From: Pseudomonadota bacterium
Lineage (GTDB): Bacteria; Myxococcota_A; Polyangia; Polyangiales; Polyangiaceae
Assembly (NCBI GenBank): GCA_023460875.1
Contig: JAEWOQ010000122.1
Location: forward strand, 1-15,505
Reading direction: 5' to 3'
Length of the DNA: 15,505 nt
The notes under the pieces are model-generated. The model searched no databases. It was not told the DNA's origin and was given only the letters and a program-made list of their open reading frames with translations. Below are positions 6,301 through 13,859 of the stretch, in pieces. How positions within the stretch are numbered: position 1 is the stretch's first letter; each line of letters starts with the position of its first letter. The position numbers and the translations under genes are program-made.

Positions 6301-8154
6301 CCCGTCGTCGGGCTGCCGCAGGATCCACAGGGCGCGCTCGCGGGGGGTCTGGGCGAGCGCTGCCCCGCGGCTCAGCCACTTGCGCCGCTCCATCGCGTCG
6401 CCGGCGCGTGCCGCCAGGAACGCGGCATGACCACAGGCGACACGATCGACCGCCTCCGACAGGGTGGCTTGGTCCAGCAGGTCGAGAGCTTCACGGGGGT
6501 GCGCGCGCAGGGCGGCCTCGAGCCAGAGGAGGGCGGCGCGCTCGGGATCGGGGCAGCTCCGGGCCAGAGCGGTGAGCAGGGATGTGAGCGGGGCGCTCCC
6601 GCTCGTGTCCGCCAAGGCCCTGACGTGACGTAGATCGGGGGCGAGGTCGTGAGCTCTCCCGTAGGCGTCGGCTGCGCGATCCGCGTGCCCCGCGAGCTCG
6701 TGCAGGAGCCCCACGATCTCATGGAGCTCCGGGAGGTCGGCCAGAGCCGCGAGGCGCCCCAGGGCGTCGACCGTCGCGTCCGGATCCCGCGCTGCCAGGG
6801 CGAGCTCGGCGCTCAGCACGAGCCGCAGCGGATCGTCGGCGGGCAGGGAGTCGAGGAAGAGGGCAAGCTCGTCCCGTTGTGTTGGAGCCAGGCGGCTGCC
6901 CAGGGTCGCCTCGAGTGCTTGCGGCGATGCGCCCAAGTGATCGCCGCTGTGCTCCGCCAGCGACGCTGCCAGCGCTGGGTCGCACTGGCGGCTCAGGGAG
7001 TCCAGGTCCAGGTCGCCCACCTGGAGGGTGCCCCCGCCGATCAGCGCGAGCACGATGCGCTCACTGAGATCGAAGGTGCCGGACGCGGGATCCGCCAGCT
7101 CGAGAGCTTCACTCAAGGCGTCCCAGTCTCCTTGTTCGACGGCGCGCGCGGCGAACGTGCGCAGGAGCGGGCGGCTCGTGTCGTTGGCCATGCGCCGTCG
7201 GAGCGCGCGCAGCGCGACCGGCCTGCTCTCGGCGTCGTGGGCCGCCAAGGACGCGGCGAGATCCAACAGCGCGGGGGCGCTGTCCAGCTCCTCGGCGGCT
7301 GCTGTGAGGTGCTCGGCGGATTCGCGCCAGCGTCCCTCGGCGAGGCCACGGCGGGCGCGCTCCAGGTGAACCAGGGCGTCGGGATCCTCGGCGGGCCGTC
7401 GGCATCGGAGCTCGGAGACGCGGAGCGCGGCTGCTCGTAGGGGGCTCCCAGGGGGGAGGTGGACCGCGAGGGGGTTCTCGCCGCCGAGCAGCCGATCGAT
7501 GAGGCGGGAGACGGTGGCGCGCAGGTCACCTGCACGCTGCGCGAGCTCCTCCGCCGCGTGAGCGCCGGTGAGGTCGCCCGTGAGGCGAGTGAGCTCCGAC
7601 AGCAACCAGGCGGCGTGTGAGCGTGCGGCCTCGTCGGCGCCGAGCCGAGCCTCCACTTGCAGCGAGCGGAGCCAGTGCTCCGCGGCCGCCGGCTCGTCGG
7701 CGCGCCACGGTGTGAAGGCCCGAAGCTGGAGCTGGGCGAGGGTGAAGCTTGGCGCGGCGCGCGTGGCGCCTTCGGCGCAGCGCGCGGCTCGGCTTGGATC
7801 TCCCGCCTGTGCCCACAGCTCGCTCGCCAAGAGCAGGCCGCGCGCGGCCGCGAGCGCGGTTGGCTGGTGGCGCGCCTCGTCCTCGAGGAACGCCGCCTGG
7901 TGTTCGAGGTCAGCCTGCTCGTCGAGCTCGAGCGCTAAGCCGTCGGTGGCGGTGTCGTCAGCGGCGGTGTCGTCAGAGGGAGCGCCGCCGTCGGAGACGC
8001 TGGCGGGGAGCGGCGTCCCGGAGCCGGTCGCGAGCTCACGGACTTGCGGAGGCGCCGCCGTTCCGGGGACGAAATCCTCCGGCGGCTCCGAGGCGGCCTC
8101 GAGGAGGGCGACGAACAGCGCGTCCGCCGGCGCATCATCGAGCCGCCCCGTCAT
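3376..8154 (-). CDS. Giant TPR-repeat protein (second of tandem pair)
   Basis: This 1592-residue protein has no signal peptide or membrane helix and is built almost wholly of Ala/Leu-rich helical pairs of TPR type. Residues 1-80 are acidic and low-complexity, with a duplicated ADDTA at about 60-69. Degenerate repeats fill about 80-1000. Clearer ones follow, for example EEKIELHRSLAACYREL near 1028 and EKLASALELAKLYEDLARD near 1170. A separate domain spans about 1300-1560. It contains PHQMLIGPALADLSPDQR and ends with ARDLVLFSASRACAEARVRL, the type of ending I know from myxobacterial TPR proteins. A Pro/Arg-rich tail of 30 residues closes it. TPR arrays bind other proteins, so a scaffold role is likely; no catalytic motif is visible. 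Its ATG overlaps the upstream stop as ATGA, and GGAGGA lies 3 nt before the ATG, inside the upstream gene. The start is therefore well supported and the two proteins should be made together. Confidence 0.85.
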   Translation of the reverse strand: MTGRLDDAPADALFVALLEAASEPPEDFVPGTAAPPQVRELATGSGTPLPASVSDGGAPSDDTAADDTATDGLALELDEQADLEHQAAFLEDEARHQPTALAAARGLLLASELWAQAGDPSRAARCAEGATRAAPSFTLAQLQLRAFTPWRADEPAAAEHWLRSLQVEARLGADEAARSHAAWLLSELTRLTGDLTGAHAAEELAQRAGDLRATVSRLIDRLLGGENPLAVHLPPGSPLRAAALRVSELRCRRPAEDPDALVHLERARRGLAEGRWRESAEHLTAAAEELDSAPALLDLAASLAAHDAESRPVALRALRRRMANDTSRPLLRTFAARAVEQGDWDALSEALELADPASGTFDLSERIVLALIGGGTLQVGDLDLDSLSRQCDPALAASLAEHSGDHLGASPQALEATLGSRLAPTQRDELALFLDSLPADDPLRLVLSAELALAARDPDATVDALGRLAALADLPELHEIVGLLHELAGHADRAADAYGRAHDLAPDLRHVRALADTSGSAPLTSLLTALARSCPDPERAALLWLEAALRAHPREALDLLDQATLSEAVDRVACGHAAFLAARAGDAMERRKWLSRGAALAQTPRERALWILRQPDDGTEVTADSAPALRELAERFPEDLALQEYCEGKTRCSETDRVERRLRAAHANTPQGAWLSAEATIRAWAAGDPQLASRALRRLLTQRSSPLTAAFAAMLAHEGGDATALSEALLGQAASADPVQRDEALEALAHLDGARGNQAGRWEWLRALLAGSPGAGAAVRAAGRLEAELLHEGYVQQLDPAGVALAEHLAPADRLPYRLHLGAARLLDGDLRAARRWLEPLARLPQPPALATHALEIHARQVEDQETLRWLYALLGSSADTAAAAAASFIDAAFAAAQLGHRAEALALVDGALRTQPDDLAASWLRWELLDSSGVPALAARALEELAGRLRDPSHRRAALLLTARSWAHADLAGEHDDAAEAALQEVLTLAPADVTAFEQLRALTVKRGDERALAALLERRLAHASTAEEKIELHRSLAACYRELQAPAEERAALEAWLALEPEADLAWRAHARATTALQDYPAARRSWQRFIERTAPGPELTEARYALAILLDERLAEPHVAAELYEIVLAERAEDSDVIARLVRAYTRLGRPERAITLQTKIIQLTQHPQEKLASALELAKLYEDLARDTKRAVATLERTRKAWPTEPTPLAALVRFLERQGEDGKGRLLVERTTRDTWRKLEGERIEPSALGMLATLAELQGLDELSAGAEAARGAWIGEAKPRDGAGPSALGPQLDDLLAPTEMSAPLRTLLRKTGRAFDAAFPIAIAAQRVESGTTLDELRELSHASGLGEVALFATPSLGARCLPACAALDHGSPHQMLIGPALADLSPDQRTFLLLRGLKLQQSGAGALARSRPRDSWPMLAALLNLFAPNWVPAGIDQDKFLLARQQLEKALGAVGYDDDVPFLVLEAIGTLTPRAQHLGEAARVLPNRAALLGTGSLGGAIEAFAHLADRQLAAAGPARWRWLNGHAEARDLVLFSASRACAEARVRLGLVARDSLPEASPAHSLPPRPPQRSLPARPPPRRT
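7948..7977. repeat. Two tandem 15-bp units inside the second TPR gene
   Basis: The unit GGCGGTGTCGTCAGN occurs twice in a row (7948-7962 and 7963-7977), differing only in its last base. On the minus strand it encodes a doubled acidic pentapeptide (ADDTA-like) in the disordered N-terminal part. The length keeps the reading frame. Confidence 0.8.
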
Positions 8155-11100
8155 ACGTCCTCCAGGCCGAGTGCCTCGCGCAGATCGGCGAAGGTCGTCG
8201 AGAGAGTGAAGGCGATGAGCTTCGCGAAGCTCGGATCGGCGTGCGGTGAGCCCGTGCTGGCCGAGCCGTTCCCGTCGACCATCTCTTCGAGCGGCCTCCG
8301 CAGCTGCGACGGCTCACCGAGGAGGAGCGCCCCGGCCCGAATCGCGCTGAGGCGAGCGCCCCGGTACCAGGAGCCGAACGCGTCCCGCTCCTTCGGCGCC
8401 GCCGAGAGCACCTCGAGCAGCCGCGCCCGGAGTTCGGGGGAGAGATGGGGCAGGAGGTCGTCTCCGAGGGCGCGCGCTCGCTCCTCGTCTGGTTCGAGGG
8501 CGCGGGCGAGCTCCGATGCGCCGACCGCCAGGGCCACGCTGGCCATCATTCGAGCGGCGAGCGCCTCGTCCCGCTGCGCGAAGACGGCGGTGCCGCGAGC
8601 CAAAGTGTAGAGGGCGCCCACCGCTCGGGCGCGCCGGCGGTCGTCGAAGGGACCCCGGAGCTCGTCCCCCAAGACGAGGGTCGGCCCCGGCCCCGCCAGC
8701 GCGAAGATGCGATCTGCCAGGGTGCTTCGGCGCACGGCGCCCTGCTCGAACCCGAAGACCCGCGCCCACTCACCCAGCGCCGGATCGAGCTCGTCGAGCG
8801 CCTCTTCGGCCGACGCGGGCCGGACCCGAAGCTCGTCGAGCCCTGGCTCCAGGACGCGGAGGCATTCGGCGGGGAGCAGCGCGGCGACCTCGCGAAAGGG
8901 GCCGTGCTCCTCCCGGCCCGCGATCTCGTCGAGATCTCGCGGGGCGAGGCGCTGCGCGGCGTCGCGCGGGGCCCGGGGGAACCTCCCCGTGAAGGCCATC
9001 AGCGCCTCGACCTGCTCGGGGCCGAGGCGCCCCAGCAAGTGCAGACCGCCGTGGGCGGCGAGCGCCGTGCGCTGGGCGCCCGTCTCCTCAGCGAGCTGTG
9101 CCACCAGCTCGAGCCTGCCCGAGGCCAGCGGACCGTCTTCCGCTTCGCGACGCAGCTCGTCGAGGGCTCTCTCCAGGATCGGTCGTCGCTCGGCCGCGTC
9201 GACCTCGTCGACCGCGTCGACCTCGTCGATGAGGAACGCGAGCGCGTCTGGGTTCGTTGGTTCTTCGGCGAGGAGCGCGTGGGCCGCCTGGGTGGCCCGG
9301 GTGAGTCGCTGAGGAGCGGAGGGGGCGAGTTGATCGCGATACAGGGCGAGGAGGAAGGCTGCCGCTTCGGCTCGGGCCGAGGGCGTGGCGGCCTCGGCGA
9401 GCACGATCTCGAAGGCCGCGGCGGCCTCCTCGAACTCGCCGGCGTGCAGGGCGCAGAAGCCGAGGCGCTCGACCAGCGTCTCTCCGTCGGGGTGGGCGCT
9501 CGCCAGGCCCGCGTCCTGGAGGGCGCGCAGCGTCGACAAGGCGCGCCGTGGATCGCCGAGCTTTCGTTCGAGGAGGTTGGCGGCGGCGAGCCCGGCGAGG
9601 AGTCGCTGCGCTTCCGGCGCGCCCTCGAGGTCCGCCAGGCGGGTGAGGGTCGACACGGCCCGATCGTGGAGGCGCGCGCGGAGACAAAGCTCGCCGCTCA
9701 GCGCGAGCGCGCCGAGGTGATCGGGCTGCATCGCCAGCAGCTGATCGAGGGCGCGCAGGGCGGGGCCGGTGCGGTCGAGCCGACGCAGCAACCGGGCCTT
9801 CTCCCAGAGCAGCTCTCCGCTCCGTCGAGGCTCGTCGACCGCCCCGAGACGCCCTTCCAACAAATCGAGCAGCCGCTCCTGGTCCCCCTTCGCCCGCACG
9901 ATCAGGTACAGGCGCTCGAACGCCGTGTCCCGCGAAAAATCCCGCGCCAGGGCGGCAGCGAAGGCCTCCTCCGCCTGAGACGCGCCGCCCGGGTTCTCTT
10001 GGTACAGCACCCCCGCGCGCTCCCAAAACGCGGCGGCCCGGCGGGCGTCGTAGGTGCGTCGCGCGAGCTCCGTACACGCCTCCGCCTCGAGCCCTCGATC
10101 GTCGAGCGCCCGCGCGCTCGTCCGCAGGCCTTCCCAGGCTCCGAGATCGTCGGGCAGGAGCTCCGTCACCTCACGAAACGCCAGGATGGCTCCTCGGGCA
10201 TCTCCTGCTCGGAGGCGAGCGAAGCCCGCCATCGCGAGCAAGGATCCCACCTCGCTCGGCGAGCCACCCATGTCCGGGGTGAGGAGCCGTTTCCCCTGGG
10301 CCACCTGCTCGAGGGCGGCCGCTCGCTGGGCGTCATCGCCGCCGGGCGGCGCGAGCTCCAGGTGCGCCCACCGCAGGAGACGTTCAGGCAGCGCCTCCGG
10401 CGCTTCGTCTTCGCTGTAGGACGCGGCTGGAACCAGCGCCGCCGCGTCGGGAGATCCCAGGAGCCTCGCGAGCAACGCCGCGCCTGCGCCGAACTCGGGG
10501 GCGTTCAGCCGTCTCCCGAGCTCGGCTCGAGCCGCGAGCCCCGCTTCGACCGCTCCCGCAGCGCGGCACTCCACGAGCCAGGCGAGGGCGCCCTCGACGC
10601 TCCTGGGTGCCTCACTGGCCCAGCGCGCAGCCGTCGCGACGAGCTCCGCCGGAGGAGCGCTGTGTTCCCCGAAGGAGGCCGCGTAACGCAGCGCGGAGCC
10701 CAACCCGGCGGGGGCCGGGGGGAGCGCGGTGAGGGCGCGCCACGGCTCCGCCGTGCCTGCCGCCGAGTAGGCAGCGCGCATCAGGGTGGTCAGCCAGAGG
10801 GTAGCCCGCGCCTGAAGCTCCTCTGCGCCGTCGACTGCCGTGCCCGCCGCGGGCGGAGCGGCCTCCAAGGGGGCCGGCGACGTGGAGCCAGGCTCACGAG
10901 TGAGCTCCCCCCGCCGTATCGCCAACGTCAAACGCTCGAGGACCGCGTAGTGACCTCGATCGGCGACCGAGCGCTCGAGCTGATGAGCGCGGGCCCCAGG
11001 GTCGTCCGGGGCGAGCCGGCGCGCACCCCAGCGGAGCCATGGCTCCGCCGCGCGCGGTGCGAGCTCGGCGGCCTCACGGATCAGCATCAGCGCAGCGTCC

Positions 11101-13100
11101 GCGCGATCTCCTTGCCAGAGCAACCTGCCCGCCCTGAGGAGCCAAGCGGCCCGCACCTCGAAAGGTGTCGCCTCTCGACGAGCGGCCGCCGCGAGCACGG
11201 TGGCGGCCTCTTCAGGTGCGTCAGCGGCGAGCGCGTCGGCGAGCAGCGCGCTCGCCAGGAGCTCGCCGGGGCCTTCCTTCGAGAGCACCGCCAGGCGCTC
11301 CCTGGCGCCGCGCACGTCACCCTCCTCGAGCAAACGCCGGATGGTGATCAGCCTCGCGCCATGCCGGATCCGGGCAGCGCTCGAGGGGAGGGCCTCCTCG
11401 AGAGCGACGCTGTCCGCGTGATGCCTCGAAGCGCCCCACAGGGGCAGGACCCCTGCGCGCAACCAAGCGAGGAGGAGGTGTCCCTCGTGGTTCGACGGGA
11501 GGAGCTCCTCAGGAGCGAAGGTGCCTCGCTCCTGAGCCGCGCTTCCGTCGCCCAGGTGGGTCAGGAGGCGCAAACGCACCAGCCCGAGGGCGGCGTCGAG
11601 GCGCGCCTCGGGGGAGCCGCTCTGAGCAAGGAACTCCAGGGAAGCCTCGAAGGACGCAGGGTCGCCCAAGAAGTGCGCGACCATCCCCTGGACGGTAGCG
11701 AGGAGGGCCGAGAAGGGCTCTGCCCGCCGGGCGGCCTCGAGCAGCGCGCCGACGCGAACCTGTCGCTGTCGTCCGGCGGGGCCGCGTGGGTCCGGCTGGG
11801 CGGCGATCAGGGCGGCCGTGGCGAGCCAGTCGACCTGCGCAGGCCCCAGCTTCTCCGCCGCCTGAGCGAGAGCCGCCGCGCACTCGACGGCGCTGCCGGT
11901 GCGCTCGACCATGTCGAGGTGGAGCGCTCGAACTCTCAGGCTCGCCGGATCACAGGGCAGCGCGGCAGCGATGGCTCGACCCTGACCGTCGAGGTCCCCG
12001 GCGCGCGCCGCCGCTCCTGCGAGGTCGAGCCACAGGGCGGCCGCCACGGGCCCCGCCCCGATCTTCTCGATCTCCGCCTCGAGGTGCCGTGCACGGCGAG
12101 GTTCTTCGGGCCCATCGCGGCGCGACAGCACCTGGGCGAGACGCGGCAAGAGCTCCCCTGGGCGCTCCTCCGCGCAGCGGTCGAACAGGGACGCGGAGCG
12201 CTCCAGCTGCCCATCGCGCCTCGCCCACTCCGCCGCCCGCAGCAGCCACAAGGAGCTCTGCTCTTCGCCGAGCTGGGAGCTCGGGACCTCCGCGCGCGCT
12301 GCGGCGTCGGGGTCCGTCGAGCACTCGCGCAAGAGCACGGCCGCTCGCTCGGCGATCTGGCTCGCTTCGGTCCAACGCTCGAACTCCACCGCGCGGCGCT
12401 CCCACTCCACCAACACCATCAGGGAGGCGTGCTCGTCGAAGGCCTGCCGACAAAGGTCGAGGGCCGTCGTCGGGTCGGCGGTCGTCGGTTCGGCGGTCGT
12501 TGGGTCGGCAGAGCTCGCGCGCAGCGCGGCGCAGTCCAGGAGCAAGAGCGCTCGCCAACGGCGGTCCTGGGCGGTCGCGGCCCTCCCGAGGCGGGCGCGC
12601 TCCCGAAGGGCCATGTCGCGGGTCTGACCAGCGAGCACGTCGAGGGCCAGCCAGGCGGCGGGATCTTCTGGGAAACCCTCCAGCCAGCGCTCGATGGTCC
12701 GGCGGACTTCGTCCGCGCGCCCTTGCCGGCGCTGCAGCTCCGAGAGGAGGAGAAAGGCCTCCTGGCGTCTGCTCCCTGGTTCGGCGACGTCGGCCAGGCG
12801 CTCCAACAAGCCAGAGAGGTTCTGGGTCGAGCTGCGTTGGGCGGCGAGCCCAATGAGCGCTTCCAGGGGAGGGAGGTCCCCCGGAGCGAGGTTGGTCGCC
12901 TCCAGATAGTGCTGGGTGGCCTCGGGAATCCGGCCGCGACGCTCCTCCAGGCGCCCGAGCAGGTGGTGGAGGCGGGCGCCCTCACCACCACCGCTCGTCT
13001 GCCCCAGCTCTCGTCCCAGGATCGCGATCGCGTCACGTCCAGGTTCGGAGGCGTGCCGGTCGTGGAGCAACGCCGGGAGGGATACAACGCGCACCGTCAT
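8151..13100 (-). CDS. Giant TPR-repeat protein (first of tandem pair)
   Basis: From the ATG at 13100 this is 1649 residues; a TTG at 13166 would add 22 Gly/Ser/Pro-rich residues and looks less likely. There is no signal peptide. A TPR-like pair lies near the N-terminus (LGRLEERRGRIPEATQHYLE, about 47-66), degenerate helical repeats fill the middle, and a better-preserved block lies at about 1010-1190 (AAAFWERAGVLYQEN; SGELLWEKARLLRRLDR). Residues 197-212 hold three DPTTA/EPTTA repeats and about 1290-1302 a doubled VDEVDA. The last ~214 residues (from DELDPALGEW) contain PTLVLGDELRGPFDDRRRA and end FAKLIAFTLSTTFADLREAL. This matches the layout of the last domain of the downstream protein, so the two appear paralogous. 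I expect a cytoplasmic scaffold role; no catalytic residues are seen. An antisense frame is also open along the whole gene, but it is Arg/Gln/Gly-rich and matches no family. Confidence 0.84.
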   Translation of the reverse strand: MTVRVVSLPALLHDRHASEPGRDAIAILGRELGQTSGGGEGARLHHLLGRLEERRGRIPEATQHYLEATNLAPGDLPPLEALIGLAAQRSSTQNLSGLLERLADVAEPGSRRQEAFLLLSELQRRQGRADEVRRTIERWLEGFPEDPAAWLALDVLAGQTRDMALRERARLGRAATAQDRRWRALLLLDCAALRASSADPTTAEPTTADPTTALDLCRQAFDEHASLMVLVEWERRAVEFERWTEASQIAERAAVLLRECSTDPDAAARAEVPSSQLGEEQSSLWLLRAAEWARRDGQLERSASLFDRCAEERPGELLPRLAQVLSRRDGPEEPRRARHLEAEIEKIGAGPVAAALWLDLAGAAARAGDLDGQGRAIAAALPCDPASLRVRALHLDMVERTGSAVECAAALAQAAEKLGPAQVDWLATAALIAAQPDPRGPAGRQRQVRVGALLEAARRAEPFSALLATVQGMVAHFLGDPASFEASLEFLAQSGSPEARLDAALGLVRLRLLTHLGDGSAAQERGTFAPEELLPSNHEGHLLLAWLRAGVLPLWGASRHHADSVALEEALPSSAARIRHGARLITIRRLLEEGDVRGARERLAVLSKEGPGELLASALLADALAADAPEEAATVLAAAARREATPFEVRAAWLLRAGRLLWQGDRADAALMLIREAAELAPRAAEPWLRWGARRLAPDDPGARAHQLERSVADRGHYAVLERLTLAIRRGELTREPGSTSPAPLEAAPPAAGTAVDGAEELQARATLWLTTLMRAAYSAAGTAEPWRALTALPPAPAGLGSALRYAASFGEHSAPPAELVATAARWASEAPRSVEGALAWLVECRAAGAVEAGLAARAELGRRLNAPEFGAGAALLARLLGSPDAAALVPAASYSEDEAPEALPERLLRWAHLELAPPGGDDAQRAAALEQVAQGKRLLTPDMGGSPSEVGSLLAMAGFARLRAGDARGAILAFREVTELLPDDLGAWEGLRTSARALDDRGLEAEACTELARRTYDARRAAAFWERAGVLYQENPGGASQAEEAFAAALARDFSRDTAFERLYLIVRAKGDQERLLDLLEGRLGAVDEPRRSGELLWEKARLLRRLDRTGPALRALDQLLAMQPDHLGALALSGELCLRARLHDRAVSTLTRLADLEGAPEAQRLLAGLAAANLLERKLGDPRRALSTLRALQDAGLASAHPDGETLVERLGFCALHAGEFEEAAAAFEIVLAEAATPSARAEAAAFLLALYRDQLAPSAPQRLTRATQAAHALLAEEPTNPDALAFLIDEVDAVDEVDAAERRPILERALDELRREAEDGPLASGRLELVAQLAEETGAQRTALAAHGGLHLLGRLGPEQVEALMAFTGRFPRAPRDAAQRLAPRDLDEIAGREEHGPFREVAALLPAECLRVLEPGLDELRVRPASAEEALDELDPALGEWARVFGFEQGAVRRSTLADRIFALAGPGPTLVLGDELRGPFDDRRRARAVGALYTLARGTAVFAQRDEALAARMMASVALAVGASELARALEPDEERARALGDDLLPHLSPELRARLLEVLSAAPKERDAFGSWYRGARLSAIRAGALLLGEPSQLRRPLEEMVDGNGSASTGSPHADPSFAKLIAFTLSTTFADLREALGLEDV
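9194..9229. repeat. Perfect 18-bp tandem duplication inside the first TPR gene
   Basis: CCGCGTCGACCTCGTCGA is present twice without mismatch (9194-9211, 9212-9229). On the minus strand it encodes an acidic doubled segment, DEVDAVDEVDA, between two helices. Perfect identity suggests a recent slippage or duplication event that kept the frame. Confidence 0.85.
12466..12510. repeat. Three tandem 15-bp units inside the first TPR gene
   Basis: Units at 12466-12480, 12481-12495 and 12496-12510 follow GTCGTCGGGTCGGCG with one or two changes each. On the minus strand they encode DPTTA, EPTTA and DPTTA in a loop between helical segments. The unit length keeps the frame, so copy number could vary without breaking the protein. 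Confidence 0.85.
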
Positions 13101-13183
13101 GCCACCGGTCGAGTCCGGCGAGGACGGCCCAGCCCGTTCCCCGCGGACACCCGTGACTTTAGGCAAGGCCTGAGCGGATGCAT
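13098..13183 (-). other. Possible 28-codon leader ORF ending in ATGA at the first TPR start
   Basis: An ATG at 13183 opens a frame of 28 Arg-rich codons (MHPLRPCLKSR at its start) whose TGA overlaps the ATG at 13100 in an ATGA arrangement. This is the same junction type used between the two TPR genes. There is no recognisable Shine-Dalgarno site for either start, so coupling from a leader peptide is possible but unproven. The peptide matches no family I know. Confidence 0.25.
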
Positions 13184-13196
13184 AGCGGGCCGTCCC

Positions 13197-13223
13197 AAAA
13201 CATGCCCCGACCGGGGAGGGGCA
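13197..13223 (-). terminator. Candidate terminator or attenuator after the parvulin-like gene
   Basis: Reading leftward, TGCCCC and GGGGCA (plus-strand 13218-13223 and 13203-13208) form a 6-bp GC stem with a 9-nt loop. A TTTT tract (plus 13197-13200) follows a couple of bases later. It lies about 40 bp after the parvulin-like stop and about 100 bp before the TPR ATG. It could reduce read-through into the TPR genes rather than end transcription fully. Confidence 0.4.
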
Positions 13224-13262
13224 CCGACCTGGGCCGAGGGCGTGGTCGCCGGCGCACAGCGC

Positions 13263-13859
13263 TCACTGGATGCGACGCACGATCCAGTAGCCCCGCGGCG
13301 TCTCGATAGGCTCCAGGTGCACGGTGCCCTTCTCGAGGGTGAAGAGGGCGTACTCCACGCTCGGCTCGAGCACGCCCCGCGGCACGAAACCCGCGTTGGC
13401 GGTCGAGCCCGGGTCACCCTTCTCGACCGCCTTCGCGAAATCGCCCGTCGCGATGGACAGGGCCTCGAGGGCGAGCTCCCGAGCCCGCTCCTTGGTGCGC
13501 GAGCGAGTAGCCTTCTGGCCAGGTGCCGCCTGCGCTCCTTCGTACTCGAAGAGCACCACCCCGAACCTCACGCGCGTGGGGGCCCCCTTGGGCAGCTCGG
13601 GGAGGGGACTGCCGTCCGGGAGGCGATCGTAGCCCTCCGTGGCTGGCGGGTTCGTCGGCTCGAAGGCGTTGACGGGATCGGAGTCCGGCGGAGCCATGGT
13701 CTCCTCGGGGAGGTCGACCTTGGTTTCTTCCTCCGGCTCTGCCTCTGCCGGCGCGACCGAAGCGGGCGACTCCGGCGCAGCGCTCTTCCCGAGCAGCGCC
13801 AGGCCGACGATGCCTGCTCCGAAGGAAAGGGCGATGACGGGGGGCATCCAGCTCTTCAT
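13263..13859 (-). CDS. Membrane-anchored parvulin-like (PpiC-type) domain protein, probably inactive
   Basis: From the ATG at 13859 the product is 198 residues. It has a hydrophobic helix at 8-23 (VIALSFGAGIVGLALL), an acidic Pro-rich linker to about residue 94, and then a parvulin-type prolyl isomerase fold to the end. Family landmarks are RSRTKERARELALEAL, DFAKAVEKGDPGS, a PRGVLEPSVEYALFTLEKG core and the last strand ETPRGYWIVRRI. Active parvulins have a His in the first strand (SHILV) and another in the last (FGxHII). Here these read RFGVVLF and RGYWIV, and the usual GGDLG loop is NAGF. Isomerase activity is therefore doubtful and a binding or chaperone role in the periplasm is more likely. 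A GTG at 13922 is in frame, but its 21 extra residues would bury the anchor, so I chose 13859. It is upstream of the TPR pair in the same direction. Confidence 0.78.
   Translation of the reverse strand: MKSWMPPVIALSFGAGIVGLALLGKSAAPESPASVAPAEAEPEEETKVDLPEETMAPPDSDPVNAFEPTNPPATEGYDRLPDGSPLPELPKGAPTRVRFGVVLFEYEGAQAAPGQKATRSRTKERARELALEALSIATGDFAKAVEKGDPGSTANAGFVPRGVLEPSVEYALFTLEKGTVHLEPIETPRGYWIVRRIQ

Noticed and set aside
4645..6633. Plus-strand ORFs of 299 and 353 codons
   Set aside because: They are antisense to the second TPR gene, low-complexity, with no family resemblance.
13101..13166. TTG start at 13166 for the first TPR gene
   Set aside because: It gives a Gly/Ser/Pro-rich prefix and has no ribosome site; ATG at 13100 is preferred, though neither start is proven.
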